Virus record (IMG/VR): IMGVR_UViG_3300030012_000334
Coordinates: 1-28,998 of that record
Source: a virus
DNA: 28,998 bases
Direction: 5' to 3' (one strand)
Shown here: in pieces, positions 1 through 7,844 of the stretch
Layout of the letters: each line of letters opens with the position of its first letter
Position numbering within the stretch: position 1 is the first letter of the stretch
Program-made: the position numbers and the translations under genes
Notes under the pieces: model-generated
Told to the model about the DNA's origin: nothing
The model's database searches: none
The model's input: only the letters and a program-made list of their open reading frames with translations

Positions 1-99
1 AATAATTTATTTAATACTTATTGGCTGCCTTATCTAAATGAGTTATACAATCCTGATACAAGAACAATGACACTTAAAGTAAATTTAACTTCAGGCGAT
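1..99. repeat. 99-bp terminal direct repeat, left copy (assembly circle junction)
   Basis: Bases 1-99 are identical to 28900-28998. The repeat lies inside a coding sequence, and joining the two copies keeps the reading frame of the long tail-tip gene. A perfect overlap of 99 bases is typical of the k-mer overlap left by a de Bruijn assembler on a circular or circularly permuted molecule. It is more likely an assembly signature than a physical terminal repeat. It implies a unique length of 28,899 bp. Confidence 0.95.
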
Positions 100-216
100 A
101 TTAATACTTTTAAATTCTTTGATACAGTATTTATTAAAAACAGAGAGTTTAGAGTAAATAAAATAGATTACAAACCAAACGATTTAGCAACAGTAGAATT
201 TATACTTATACCATAA
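1..216 (+). CDS. Tail-tip/baseplate-like protein, C-terminal end (continues from 26464-28998)
   Basis: This is the last 71 codons of the gene that starts at 26464. Position 1 is a codon start in the same frame as position 28900, so the pieces join without a shift to give one protein of 883 residues. The first 33 codons here duplicate the right edge; the new sequence is 100-216. It ends in TAA at 214-216, overlapping the ATG of the next gene as TAATG, a sign of translational coupling. The tail end is beta-rich, with the residues NREFRVNKIDYKPNDLA near the C-terminus. Function is discussed under the N-terminal part. Confidence 0.9.
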   Translation, partial: NNLFNTYWLPYLNELYNPDTRTMTLKVNLTSGDINTFKFFDTVFIKNREFRVNKIDYKPNDLATVEFILIP

Positions 217-1070
217 TGGCAATACCTTATTTAAACGGATATACAATTAAACCTGCTTCAGTTAATGCTTTAGGAATTGTAACATTTACTGATGGAACTA
301 ATGATGTTACACCTAACCAACAACAATGTGAAGCTTATGGTTACACATATAATGAAATATTAGGCACTTGTACTTCTTTTAACTATAATACTAATTTAGA
401 CAGAAGTTTTAACAATATAGATAATGTAAACAAAGGAACTGGCAATACAACAGAAAGAGGTACTAATAACACCTATATTATAGGAGAAAACAATACGGTT
501 AAAGGGTTGTCAAGAAACAACATTATAATAGGTACTGATAACGAAATATCTAATGGAGTTAATAACACTTTTGTTTATGGAAATAAAGCAAACTCAATAG
601 CTGACAACTCAATAGTATTAGGTGGTAATAACAGTACAGATATATTAGGTAAAAGACAAAACACTACTATAATTTATGGTGGGATTACTGAAGATGCTTC
701 AGCAACAGATGCTTATTTAAACAATGTAACTGGCAGTTATTACAAACCTGCAAGTGTTGCTAATAATAGTATCTTATATTTTCAAAGTGAAACAATAGCA
801 GTAAGAGTAGGGGGTATATCAGCAGGAAGCACTGGAGACTATAAAGCATGGGTTGAAAGGGGTGTAATTAAAAACGCTAGAACTACATTAAGTATAGACA
901 TGAGTAAAACAGCTATTAGTTCAAGCGGCACAACTACTGGTTGGGATTTTGAAAGTCAAGTATCAGGTACAGATTATAAACAATCTTTAACAGGAGCCGC
1001 TAATACAGAAATAGAATGGGTTTCAACTATTAGGATAACAGAAATAAGAACAAGTGTAGATTTAACATAA
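216..1070 (+). CDS. Tail fibre / adhesin-like protein with YadA-head-like repeats
   Basis: A 284-residue protein directly coupled (TAATG) to the tail-tip gene, so most likely a tail appendage or receptor-binding protein. Residues about 60-150 hold a run of short repeats with alternating Asn/Gly and aliphatic residues, such as NNTYIIGENN, NNIIIGTDN and NSIVLGGNN. Repeats of this kind build the left-handed beta-roll of trimeric autotransporter (YadA-like) heads. The residues on either side are beta-rich and contain no obvious chaperone or peptidase domain. The N-terminal region contains Cys pairs around residues 38 and 52. Position in the tail operon and the repeat type support a trimeric fibre; host specificity is inference. 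Confidence 0.7.
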   Translation: MAIPYLNGYTIKPASVNALGIVTFTDGTNDVTPNQQQCEAYGYTYNEILGTCTSFNYNTNLDRSFNNIDNVNKGTGNTTERGTNNTYIIGENNTVKGLSRNNIIIGTDNEISNGVNNTFVYGNKANSIADNSIVLGGNNSTDILGKRQNTTIIYGGITEDASATDAYLNNVTGSYYKPASVANNSILYFQSETIAVRVGGISAGSTGDYKAWVERGVIKNARTTLSIDMSKTAISSSGTTTGWDFESQVSGTDYKQSLTGAANTEIEWVSTIRITEIRTSVDLT

Positions 1071-1076
1071 AAAGAT

Positions 1077-2534
1077 ATGGCAAATACAACAGAAACAGCA
1101 ACATTTAATGTAAAATCAAATGTAGGAGAAGTAGGAAAAGATGCAGCTTCAGCAGCAGCAGAATTTAAAGTAATGGGGGTATCTTTAAATTCAGTAAAAG
1201 CAGGTTTAGCATCAGTAGGCAAAACTGCTAAGGCATCCTTTGCAACTATTAGAGCAGGTATTATGTCTACTGGAATAGGTGCTTTATTAATTGCAGTAAC
1301 ATCTTTAATATCATATTTTACAAACACTAAAAGAGGTGCAGACAAATTAGCTCAAGCATTTACTGCTATGGGAGCAGTTGTAGATGTTTTAAAAGATAGA
1401 TTAAGTCAGGTAGGGGAAGCGTTATCATTGGTATTTTCAGGGAAATTCAGAGAAGCAGGAGAAGCATTAAAAGGTACTTTTTCAGGTATTGCAGATGAAG
1501 TTGAGAGAGAAGTAAAAGCAATGGTTGCTTTAAAGAAAAGAACGCAAGAGCTTAGAGATGCCGATATTGAGTTTATGGTTCAAAAAGCCAAGACTAGACA
1601 AGAAATAGAAAAAGCAAGACTTAATGCTGAAGATGAAACAAAGTCAGCAAAAGAAAGATTAACTGCTTTAAAAACAGCACTAGATTTAGAAGAAAAAACA
1701 ACTCAAAGAGAATTAGAGTTAGCAAGAGAAAGGTTAGCGATTCAACAAGAAGAGATGGCATTAAGTGAAAACTCTGCAGAAGATGAAGCTAGACTAGCTC
1801 AGTTAAAAGTTGAACTTATTGAAAAAGAAACTGCATCTGTTAAAATGCGTAGAAGGGTTGTTACTGAAGTTAATGCGTTAGATAGAGAAATACAAGCTGA
1901 AGAAAATGCTAGAGCAAAAGAAAGGCAAGACCGTATTGATGCAGAATTTGATGCTATGGTAAAAGCTAATGATGAGTGGAATAAAGAGCAATTAAGACTT
2001 GCTGATGAAGAAATAGCTTTAGCTGAGAAAGTAGCAGCCGCTAAAATAGCAGCAGATGATGCAGTTAAAAAAAGTAAGCAAGATATGGCAAGTGCAGTAG
2101 GAGCAGCAATAGGAGCTTTAGGTGGATTAATGGAACAGGGCTCCGCCGCAGCTAAAGCCGCAGCTCTAACTGAAATTGCGGTTAATACAGGGGTAGGCTT
2201 TGTACAGGGACTTGACATAGCTCAGAAATCAGCAAAAGCAGCAGGCCCTGCAGCAGCATTAGCATTTCCTCTATTCTATGCTACACAAGTTGCGGCAGTA
2301 TTAAGTGCAGCAAATCAAGCAAAACAAATTTTAGGAGCAGGGGGTACTACTTCAGCACCAGCTACGCCTACGCCTACGCCTTCACCAGCAGCACCAGCAC
2401 CTCAAATGATGTCAGGAGCATTCCAATTAAGTGGCGGTCAAGCACCTGAAGCTATGAGAGCTTATGTAGTAACTGATGAAATGACCAACAGTCAAAACCA
2501 ATTAGCTAACATTAGAAGAAGAGCTACAATTTAA
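1077..2534 (+). CDS. Tail tape measure protein (short)
   Basis: A 485-residue Ala/Lys/Glu-rich protein with the layout of a tape measure. It has an N-terminal segment, a hydrophobic helix at about 60-81, a long charged coiled coil at about 140-335, a second small-residue hydrophobic block at about 337-420, and a Pro/Ala-rich linker at about 425-443. The tape measure sets tail length and is ejected with the DNA. At about 0.15 nm per residue the tail would be roughly 70 nm, short for a siphovirus. It lies after the fibre gene and before the head genes, which is unusual because tape measures normally precede tail-tip genes. No lytic transglycosylase or peptidase motif was seen. A head-morphogenesis or ejection protein is the main alternative. 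Confidence 0.7.
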   Translation: MANTTETATFNVKSNVGEVGKDAASAAAEFKVMGVSLNSVKAGLASVGKTAKASFATIRAGIMSTGIGALLIAVTSLISYFTNTKRGADKLAQAFTAMGAVVDVLKDRLSQVGEALSLVFSGKFREAGEALKGTFSGIADEVEREVKAMVALKKRTQELRDADIEFMVQKAKTRQEIEKARLNAEDETKSAKERLTALKTALDLEEKTTQRELELARERLAIQQEEMALSENSAEDEARLAQLKVELIEKETASVKMRRRVVTEVNALDREIQAEENARAKERQDRIDAEFDAMVKANDEWNKEQLRLADEEIALAEKVAAAKIAADDAVKKSKQDMASAVGAAIGALGGLMEQGSAAAKAAALTEIAVNTGVGFVQGLDIAQKSAKAAGPAAALAFPLFYATQVAAVLSAANQAKQILGAGGTTSAPATPTPTPSPAAPAPQMMSGAFQLSGGQAPEAMRAYVVTDEMTNSQNQLANIRRRATI

Positions 2535-2570
2535 AAATCAAATAAATATTAATTAAATCTATTATATAAT
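2534..2570 (+). promoter_or_regulatory. Putative phage late promoter, copy 1
   Basis: AAAATCAAA at 2534-2542, then 15 nt, then TCTATTATATAAT at 2558-2570, directly abutting the ATG of the XkdF-like protease gene at 2571. The same 9-mer at the same spacing is found in copy 2. If the TATAAT-like end is the -10 region, the transcript would be leaderless or nearly so. Confidence 0.55.
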
Positions 2571-3293
2571 ATGCCATGCGAAGAATGTGAAAACGGAAAA
2601 TACAAATGGGGGAAAACAGGAAGCTGTGAGTACGATACTATAGCTCAATGTGAAGCCGCTAATAAAGACTATTACGAAAAGACTACATCTATTGTAGAAT
2701 TGGTTATTGATGATGATAGTCAAGAACTAGCAATTGATGCTATTAGTTTAGTATCTAGTCCTGCTATTGAGCAAGACTTTGTTTACTTTGGTAAAGAGAA
2801 AAACAACTTAACTTTTGCTAAAGTAGATGAAGAAAAAAGAATGCTAGTTAGTCCTGCATTAATACCTAATAAACAAATTTTTAGATACGACCCAAATACA
2901 GACTCAGAGTATTATGTTTATTTTAGTCCTGATACAGTTCGTAAATCATCTGAACTTTATTTAAAACATAACAATCATCATAAAGCAACATACGAACACC
3001 AAGATAGAGTGTCAGGTGTCTTAACAACTGAAAGCTGGATAATTGAAGACCCTAAAATGGATAAGTCAAGACTTTATGGATATAATCTTCCAAAAGGAAC
3101 ATGGATGGTGTCTATGAAAATTAATAATGATGATTTATGGCAGAAAGTAAAAGCAGGAGAGCTTAAGGGGCTATCTATTGAAGGCTACTTTACAGATAAG
3201 ATGGAAAAGATGTCAGAAAGACAACCAACTGATGAAGAGATACTATCAGCTTTAAATGAAATAATACGGGAAAATCAAACAAACTCAAAATAA
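2571..3293 (+). CDS. XkdF-like prohead serine protease
   Basis: A 240-residue protein upstream of scaffold and major capsid protein, the normal place for a prohead protease. The segments LVSPALIPNKQIFR (about 92-105), ESWIIEDPKMD (about 153-163) and GTWMVSMKINNDDLW followed by KGLSIEGYF (about 176-206) match the XkdF-like putative serine protease family. Such enzymes cleave scaffold and the capsid N-terminus during maturation. The His at the HNHHKA segment (about 132-137) and the Ser of GLSIEG are the candidate catalytic residues by family analogy. The N-terminal 35 residues are Cys-rich (CEEC and later Cys) and may be a separate small domain. The C-terminal tail is charged and could be self-cleaved. 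Confidence 0.75.
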   Translation: MPCEECENGKYKWGKTGSCEYDTIAQCEAANKDYYEKTTSIVELVIDDDSQELAIDAISLVSSPAIEQDFVYFGKEKNNLTFAKVDEEKRMLVSPALIPNKQIFRYDPNTDSEYYVYFSPDTVRKSSELYLKHNNHHKATYEHQDRVSGVLTTESWIIEDPKMDKSRLYGYNLPKGTWMVSMKINNDDLWQKVKAGELKGLSIEGYFTDKMEKMSERQPTDEEILSALNEIIRENQTNSK

Positions 3294-3306
3294 TTCTATT
3301 ATATTA
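3271..3306 (+). promoter_or_regulatory. Putative phage late promoter, copy 2
   Basis: AAAATCAAA at 3271-3279 (inside the end of the protease gene), 15 nt, then TCTATTATATTA at 3295-3306. The scaffold ATG follows at 3318, leaving a short A-rich leader. The upstream 9-mer and the spacing are identical to copy 1, the strongest evidence that the motif has two parts. Confidence 0.5.
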
Positions 3307-3317
3307 AAAAAGAAACT

Positions 3318-4040
3318 ATGGACATTAAAGAACAAATATTAGTAGCACTTGGCTTGAATAAAGCTGAAGAAGAAATTAAATTAGCTTGGCAGGCAAAAGG
3401 AGAAGACGGTACAATCTATGTATCTACTGCTGAAGAGTTAGAATCAGGCGTAGACATTTCTGTATTGACAGAAGATGGAACTACAATTTTACTACCTGTT
3501 GGAACTTATAAGACTGACACTGGTGTATCTTTTAGAGTAGAAGAAGAGGGTATAGTAGCTGAGGTTATTGAATCAGAAACAGAAGAAGTTGATACAGTTG
3601 AAGAAGAAGAAATGTCAGAAGAAGTAGCATTAGCACCTGAAGACGAAAGTAGAGCAGAAGAAACGGACTGGGCTAAGACTTATGAAGAGATGAAAGATAA
3701 GGTAGACAACTTAGAAGATGCTATTGCTGATATTAAAGCAAGATTAGGTGATAGTGAATCAGAAGATGTTGAGATGGCAGAAGAAACAACTGAAGAGGTT
3801 GTAGAACCATCTAAAAACCCTAAAACTATTAAAACAACAGAAGTTAAAGAATTTTCAGCAGAAGAAGAATTAGAAATACTTAAAGCTGAGAATGAAAAAC
3901 TTAAAACGGAATTAGCAGCTAGTCCTGCTGATGCACCGATTAACACAAATAAATTTAGCTCCGAAAAACCTGTATTATCTAGAAAAGATTATAACAGGCT
4001 TTCAAGACAAGAGAAATTCTTATACAATTTAAACAAATAA
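3318..4040 (+). CDS. Capsid scaffolding protein
   Basis: A 240-residue, very acidic protein between the protease and the major capsid protein. Residues about 1-80 look like a small beta-rich domain. Residues about 80-165 are Glu/Asp-rich and disordered-looking. A heptad-like stretch follows (EEELEILKAENEKLKTELAA, about 180-200). The C-terminus is basic (SRKDYNRLSRQEKFLYNLNK), as in scaffolds that bind the capsid shell electrostatically. Acidic middle, coiled coil, basic tail and position together support the scaffold call. No sequence family was recognised. Confidence 0.65.
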   Translation: MDIKEQILVALGLNKAEEEIKLAWQAKGEDGTIYVSTAEELESGVDISVLTEDGTTILLPVGTYKTDTGVSFRVEEEGIVAEVIESETEEVDTVEEEEMSEEVALAPEDESRAEETDWAKTYEEMKDKVDNLEDAIADIKARLGDSESEDVEMAEETTEEVVEPSKNPKTIKTTEVKEFSAEEELEILKAENEKLKTELAASPADAPINTNKFSSEKPVLSRKDYNRLSRQEKFLYNLNK

Positions 4041-4063
4041 TAATAACAAAAAAATAAAAAAAA
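4041..4063 (+). promoter_or_regulatory. A-rich translation leader of the capsid gene
   Basis: The intergenic stretch before the capsid ATG is almost pure A with a few T, ending in an A-run next to ATGG. Bacteroidetes ribosomes depend little on Shine-Dalgarno pairing, and A-rich leaders favour strong initiation. This fits the most highly translated gene of a phage. No copy of the late promoter motif is found here, so the gene is probably transcribed from the promoter at 3271-3306. Confidence 0.5.
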
Positions 4064-4975
4064 ATGGCTTTAACAACAACAAGCAACTTCGCAGGAAAGG
4101 CAGCAGGATTTTATATTTCAGCAGCACTCCGTGAAGCTAAATCATTAGACTACTTAACTATTATTGAAAATATTAAGTTTAAGTCTAACATACAGAAAAT
4201 GGCTGCGACTGGTATGGTGCAAAATGCAGACTGTAATTTTTCAGGGGCAGGGACATTAGCTCTTACTGAAAATGTATTAGAACCTAAAAACCTAATGGTA
4301 AATACTGACTTATGTAAAAAAGAATTATTAGATTCATGGGAAGCTCTACAAATGAGAGCAGGTGCAGGCGCACCACCACCTGCATCTTTTGATGACTATG
4401 TTATTTCTTACTTAGGACAAATAATTGCAGATGCAACAGAAGGTGATGTTTGGTCAGGTAATAATGGAGCAGGAAGATTTTTAGGATTTTTAGATGCGGC
4501 AGCAGGAACAATAGCTACTGGTGCAGGTATTGTAGCTTCAGCAGCAGCAGGTGCTTATACAACAGGAACAATAATTAGTGAGTTACAAAAATTAGTTACT
4601 GACTGGTCAGGTAGTACAGCTTTAAACACAATGTATAAAGATGATACCTACATATACATGAATAAAAAAACTTACTCTATGTATATAGCAGCAATTTCAG
4701 CTTTAACGGGAGTTCCTTATATGCATATGAGAGAAGATTACACTCCTGTATTTGAAGGACATTCTCTAGCGATTTGTCCAGGTATGCCTGACAATCAATT
4801 AGTTGCGGCTGAAAAATCTAATCTATTCTTTGGAACTGATTTGCTTTCTGACCACACAAGAATACAAATTATGGACATGGCACAATTAGATGGTTCTGAC
4901 AACATGAGAGTTGTAGCAAGATACTCAGCAGGTGTACAAACTGGTATAAATAGTGACATCGTAAGACAATCGTAA
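4064..4975 (+). CDS. Major capsid protein
   Basis: A 303-residue Ala/Gly-rich protein that follows protease and scaffold, has an A-rich leader and is followed by a strong terminator. The residues SLDYLTIIENIKFKSNIQK (about 28-46) resemble the N-arm/E-loop region of HK97-fold capsid proteins. The C-terminal third (about 210-300) contains NKKTYSMYIAAI and a final beta-rich P-domain-like segment ending VVARYSAGVQTGIN. The size fits the HK97 fold without a large delta domain. The call rests mainly on gene order and general character; the closest family cannot be named from sequence alone. Confidence 0.75.
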   Translation: MALTTTSNFAGKAAGFYISAALREAKSLDYLTIIENIKFKSNIQKMAATGMVQNADCNFSGAGTLALTENVLEPKNLMVNTDLCKKELLDSWEALQMRAGAGAPPPASFDDYVISYLGQIIADATEGDVWSGNNGAGRFLGFLDAAAGTIATGAGIVASAAAGAYTTGTIISELQKLVTDWSGSTALNTMYKDDTYIYMNKKTYSMYIAAISALTGVPYMHMREDYTPVFEGHSLAICPGMPDNQLVAAEKSNLFFGTDLLSDHTRIQIMDMAQLDGSDNMRVVARYSAGVQTGINSDIVRQS

Positions 4976-4986
4976 TAACATAAAGT

Positions 4987-5012
4987 AGGGGGCGTAAAAA
5001 CCCCCTCTTTTT
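4987..5012 (+). terminator. Rho-independent terminator after the capsid gene
   Basis: A perfect 6-bp stem AGGGGG (4987-4992) / CCCCCT (5001-5006) with an 8-nt loop CGTAAAAA, followed by CTTTTT. It sits 12 bases after the capsid stop. It probably sets the 3' end of an abundant capsid transcript, with partial read-through to the next gene because no promoter is seen between it and 5033. Confidence 0.85.
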
Positions 5013-5032
5013 AACTTTTAAAACAATAAAAT

Positions 5033-5614
5033 ATGGCTTGTACAAGTTTAACAAAAGGTAGAGGAGTTGACTGTAACCGAATAAGTGGGGGTGTTAAATA
5101 CATCTACTTTGGGGTGCTTGACCAATTTGACTCACCTATTGAAACAACAGGAATTGTTGTAAGTAGTGGAGAAATTACTGATATTGAAATGGGTACTAAT
5201 ACTCTTTATAGATATACAATGCCAATGGGTGTAGCTAGTGTTACAGATACTATTGTAGGTAGTCGTGAGAACGGAACTATTTACTATACACCAACAGCAC
5301 AAGTATTATTTAACAGAATCTCAAAAGAAGACCAAAATCAAATTAAACTCTTAGGAGCAACTAAAGTAGTTGTTTTTGCTCAGTTAAATCAACAATTAAC
5401 TAACGGGCATGACATTATCTTAGGAATGGGAGTTGTTAATGGAATGGAATTAAATGCAGGTACTGTTGACTCAGGAGCAGCATGGGGAGATAAAAACGGT
5501 TATACTTTAACCTTTGATGGTATGGAGCAGTCTCCAATGCCTGTCGTAGCAGACTATACTTCAGAACCATTTGACAATACAGCATTCACAATGGGTACTA
5601 TTATAAAATCTTAA
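5033..5614 (+). CDS. Structural protein, candidate major tail tube or capsid-associated protein
   Basis: A 193-residue beta-rich protein immediately after the capsid gene and bracketed by two terminators, which suggests high, separately tuned expression. The N-terminus has the pattern KGRGVDCNRISGGVKYIYFG, and residues about 150-170 have GDKNGYTLTFDGMEQSPMP. A Gly-Tyr-Leu-Thr-Phe-like strand near the end is common in tail tube proteins of Bacteroidetes phages. The protein is abundant-looking and has no enzyme motif. A head decoration protein is equally possible given its head-gene neighbours. The start ATG follows an A-rich leader. Confidence 0.55.
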   Translation: MACTSLTKGRGVDCNRISGGVKYIYFGVLDQFDSPIETTGIVVSSGEITDIEMGTNTLYRYTMPMGVASVTDTIVGSRENGTIYYTPTAQVLFNRISKEDQNQIKLLGATKVVVFAQLNQQLTNGHDIILGMGVVNGMELNAGTVDSGAAWGDKNGYTLTFDGMEQSPMPVVADYTSEPFDNTAFTMGTIIKS

Positions 5615-5641
5615 TTAGTAGTTTTCATATATTTCTTGATT

Positions 5642-5669
5642 AGAGTGGTTTAATACCACTCTTTTCTTT
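5642..5669 (+). terminator. Rho-independent terminator
   Basis: A perfect 8-bp stem AGAGTGGT (5642-5649) / ACCACTCT (5655-5662) with a 5-nt loop TTAAT and a T-rich tail TTTCTTTT. It closes the transcript of the gene at 5033 and is directly followed by late promoter copy 3, a terminator-promoter pair that supports the promoter reading of the motif. Confidence 0.85.
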
Positions 5670-5671
5670 TA

Positions 5672-5708
5672 TATACCAAATAAATAATGACTTTTTCTAT
5701 TATATAAT
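5672..5708 (+). promoter_or_regulatory. Putative phage late promoter, copy 3
   Basis: TATACCAAA at 5672-5680, 15 nt, then TCTATTATATAAT at 5696-5708, followed two bases later by the ATG at 5711. It lies directly after a strong terminator, where a new promoter is needed for the following genes to be transcribed. Confidence 0.6.
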
Positions 5709-5710
5709 AT

Positions 5711-6190
5711 ATGATACAAGCAATTACAGAAACTAACCTAACAACTTATTTACAGACTGAAGATAATCGTATAGACACTTCAGTAGGTTCAGACAAAATA
5801 AGGCATTTAGTTAAGTTCACTAATGACATGGATAAGTCAGTTCAGTATGCTTATTCAACAGTTCATTTAATCTATGATAGATATACAAAGTTTGTATTTG
5901 ATTATAATGCAACACCTGATGTTTATACTGGTAAAGTAAACTTTATACCGTCAGGATTTTGGAAATATGAAGTATATGAAGTAAGTTGGACAGGTGCAGT
6001 AGCTATTAGTGCAGGAAACGCACCTATTAATGAGAATGATGTATTGCCTATTGGAGCTACTCATGGCGTAGTTCAGGGTTTGGTAACTAAAGGCAAAATG
6101 TATGTAGCAGATAAAGCAGGAACAGCACAAGTACAATATACACAAAGGCAAGAGCCTAGTGGAACAAATTATATATATTACGGACAATAA
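5711..6190 (+). CDS. Phage structural protein of unknown role
   Basis: A 159-residue protein, beta-rich and with many aromatic residues. The central part alternates strands (YDRYTKFVFDYNATPD, then FIPSGFWKYEVYEVSW at about 80-95). It begins a transcription unit of its own after a terminator and late promoter copy 3 and leads the group of small structural genes between capsid and portal. It has no signal peptide, membrane segment or catalytic motif. A head fibre, head decoration or connector role is plausible, but no family was recognised. Confidence 0.6.
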   Translation: MIQAITETNLTTYLQTEDNRIDTSVGSDKIRHLVKFTNDMDKSVQYAYSTVHLIYDRYTKFVFDYNATPDVYTGKVNFIPSGFWKYEVYEVSWTGAVAISAGNAPINENDVLPIGATHGVVQGLVTKGKMYVADKAGTAQVQYTQRQEPSGTNYIYYGQ

Positions 6191-6200
6191 AAAATAAAAA

Positions 6201-6473
6201 ATGGCAATAGATAATGTACAACAACTCTTAACAGAGCAATTAGGTAAAAACGGTGGAACTGAAATATTTACAACAGCAGCACAAACAAGTAAAAACTGGT
6301 ATTGTGTTTACTTTCCAGTTGAAAGTGTAGTAGCTTCAATTACAGTAGCAGATGCAACTGGTGAAGCAGCTTTACATACGACTTTAGCAGCAGGAACTAC
6401 TTTGTTTATGAATGTGACCGCAATTACTTTAACAAGTGGTATTGGAATAGGATATAACGAAAACCCATCATAG
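6201..6473 (+). CDS. Small structural-type protein, unknown
   Basis: A 90-residue protein with a short A-rich leader after the gene ending at 6190. The sequence is rich in Thr/Ala/Val with a likely beta sandwich core (VESVVASITVADATGEAA). Similar small beta proteins often lie beside fibre or decoration genes, so it is probably a virion protein. No motif allows a precise call. Confidence 0.55.
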   Translation: MAIDNVQQLLTEQLGKNGGTEIFTTAAQTSKNWYCVYFPVESVVASITVADATGEAALHTTLAAGTTLFMNVTAITLTSGIGIGYNENPS

Positions 6474-6476
6474 TAA

Positions 6477-6656
6477 ATGCTATCACTAAAATTAGGCATA
6501 AGTTTAAATAACATCAAAGCTGGTGGCGGTGGTGGTGGAGACCCTATCTCAACTATGATAGCTGATTTTCAGTCAAGAGTTACAACTGATGGTGGTACTT
6601 TTGAAGGTAGTTCATGCTTAAACACTATACTAACCGATTTAAATGATATATCATGA
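6477..6656 (+). CDS. Small Gly-rich protein upstream of the LamG-type gene
   Basis: A 59-residue open frame starting four bases after the previous stop and ending in an ATGA overlap with the gene at 6653. It has a poly-Gly hinge (AGGGGGGDP, about 15-23), preceded by a short helix (MLSLKLGISLN) and followed by a Ser/Thr-rich part. A short N-terminal helix plus glycine hinge is a common layout for capsid-anchored fibre pieces. Tight packing on both sides supports a real gene; its function is unknown. Confidence 0.6.
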   Translation: MLSLKLGISLNNIKAGGGGGGDPISTMIADFQSRVTTDGGTFEGSSCLNTILTDLNDIS

Positions 6657-7843
6657 CATTACTAGATGATGTAAAACTTTTAACAACTGCAAACGCAGGC
6701 AAAGCAGGAACTCTTTATAGTATTAAACCTGATGATGGAAGTTGTGATTTAGATGTTACTCGTTCTACAACCGCTACAAGAGTAAACCCCTCAGGAGTTA
6801 TAGAAACTGTTGCAATAAATGAACCTCAACTAGATTATAGTGATGGTTGTGGCTGTTTATTAATTGAACCAGTTAGCACCAATTTACACCGATATAGTGA
6901 AGAAATTGACAATGCTGCTTATATTAAGAGTTCGGTTACTGTTAGTGCAGATGCAGTAACTTCCCCTGATGGAACTACAAATGCTGATGAATGTGAAACA
7001 ACAAGTACTGGTGCGCAAATGTGGCAGCAAATTTCTCTAGCATCTAATACAACTTACACTTGGAGTTTTTATGCAAAAAAAGGCACTATGACTGATGTTG
7101 GTCAGCAGATTTTTAATATGAATGGAGATGGAGATTATGGAACTCCAGGCAAATATTATTCACTAATTGGTTCTGATTGGACAAGAGTTTCTTTTACTTT
7201 TACAACTGGTGCTAACGGTGGTAATACTCGCTTTTATCCTATTAATGCTTCAGGTGTTACTGGTTCTATATATTTATGGGGCTTTCAATTAGAGCAGCAT
7301 ACTTCTGATTTAAATATGGAAACATCCTATATACCAACAACAAGTGCATCAGTAACTAGAAACCCTACCTCGTTTATTAAGACAGGGGTCTCTAGTGTTA
7401 TTGGCTCTTCAGAGGGTGTTTATTTTGCCGAAATAGCCTATTTTTATAATGGCACAAGCGTAACTTCTACTCAATCAATACTTGGTATAAATGATAGTAA
7501 CAATGATGCTATTTATCAGATTGGCAAATGGGGCACAAGTTTTCTAGGTTTTACTAGAAATACCGCAGGTAATAGTGTATTATTTTCAATGAGTCCTGCT
7601 ATAACTTCAGGTTCATTTGCTAAGTTGGCTATAAAATATAAAGCAGGAGACCATGCTTATTGGTGCAATGGAGTTGAAATTACAACTAGCACAAATGCAG
7701 ATTCAATACCTGCAACGCAAGATAGGGTTGTTGCAAGTTATAAAGGGAATGCTCTATTTTGGGAGTTTTACGGCAAAATAAGGTCTATTCAAGTTTATAA
7801 CACTGCATTAACAGATGCTCAATTATTAGCTTTAACTACTTAA
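6653..7843 (+). CDS. LamG / carbohydrate-binding-like fibre or decoration protein
   Basis: A 396-residue protein with two beta-sandwich-like regions. Residues about 75-215 (NLHRYSEEIDN, TYTWSFYAKKG, then FQLEQ) follow the pattern of CBM4/9-like carbohydrate-binding modules in phage fibres. Residues about 240-396 end with FYGKIRSIQVYNTALTDAQL, the typical closing strand of concanavalin/LamG domains. The N-terminal 75 residues contain the ATRVNPSGVIE segment often found before such domains. It lies between capsid and portal, not with the tail genes, so it may decorate the head and bind glycans. It starts in an ATGA overlap with the 59-aa gene. Confidence 0.65.
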   Translation: MTLLDDVKLLTTANAGKAGTLYSIKPDDGSCDLDVTRSTTATRVNPSGVIETVAINEPQLDYSDGCGCLLIEPVSTNLHRYSEEIDNAAYIKSSVTVSADAVTSPDGTTNADECETTSTGAQMWQQISLASNTTYTWSFYAKKGTMTDVGQQIFNMNGDGDYGTPGKYYSLIGSDWTRVSFTFTTGANGGNTRFYPINASGVTGSIYLWGFQLEQHTSDLNMETSYIPTTSASVTRNPTSFIKTGVSSVIGSSEGVYFAEIAYFYNGTSVTSTQSILGINDSNNDAIYQIGKWGTSFLGFTRNTAGNSVLFSMSPAITSGSFAKLAIKYKAGDHAYWCNGVEITTSTNADSIPATQDRVVASYKGNALFWEFYGKIRSIQVYNTALTDAQLLALTT

Positions 7844-7844
7844 T

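Noticed and set aside
1-99. Physical direct terminal repeat or attachment site
   Set aside because: An exact 99-bp length inside a coding region, with in-frame joining, fits an assembler k-mer overlap better. No integrase is present to support an attachment site.
974-1345. 123-codon minus-strand frame, and similar frames at 1799-2218, 3680-3946, 22014-22337 and elsewhere
   Set aside because: They lie antisense to strong plus-strand genes, have biased composition that mirrors the gene beneath, and have no leader or neighbouring minus-strand genes.
2367-2400. Short ACGCCT tandem repeat in the tape measure gene
   Set aside because: It only encodes the Pro/Thr linker near residues 430-437 and is too short to be a separate element.
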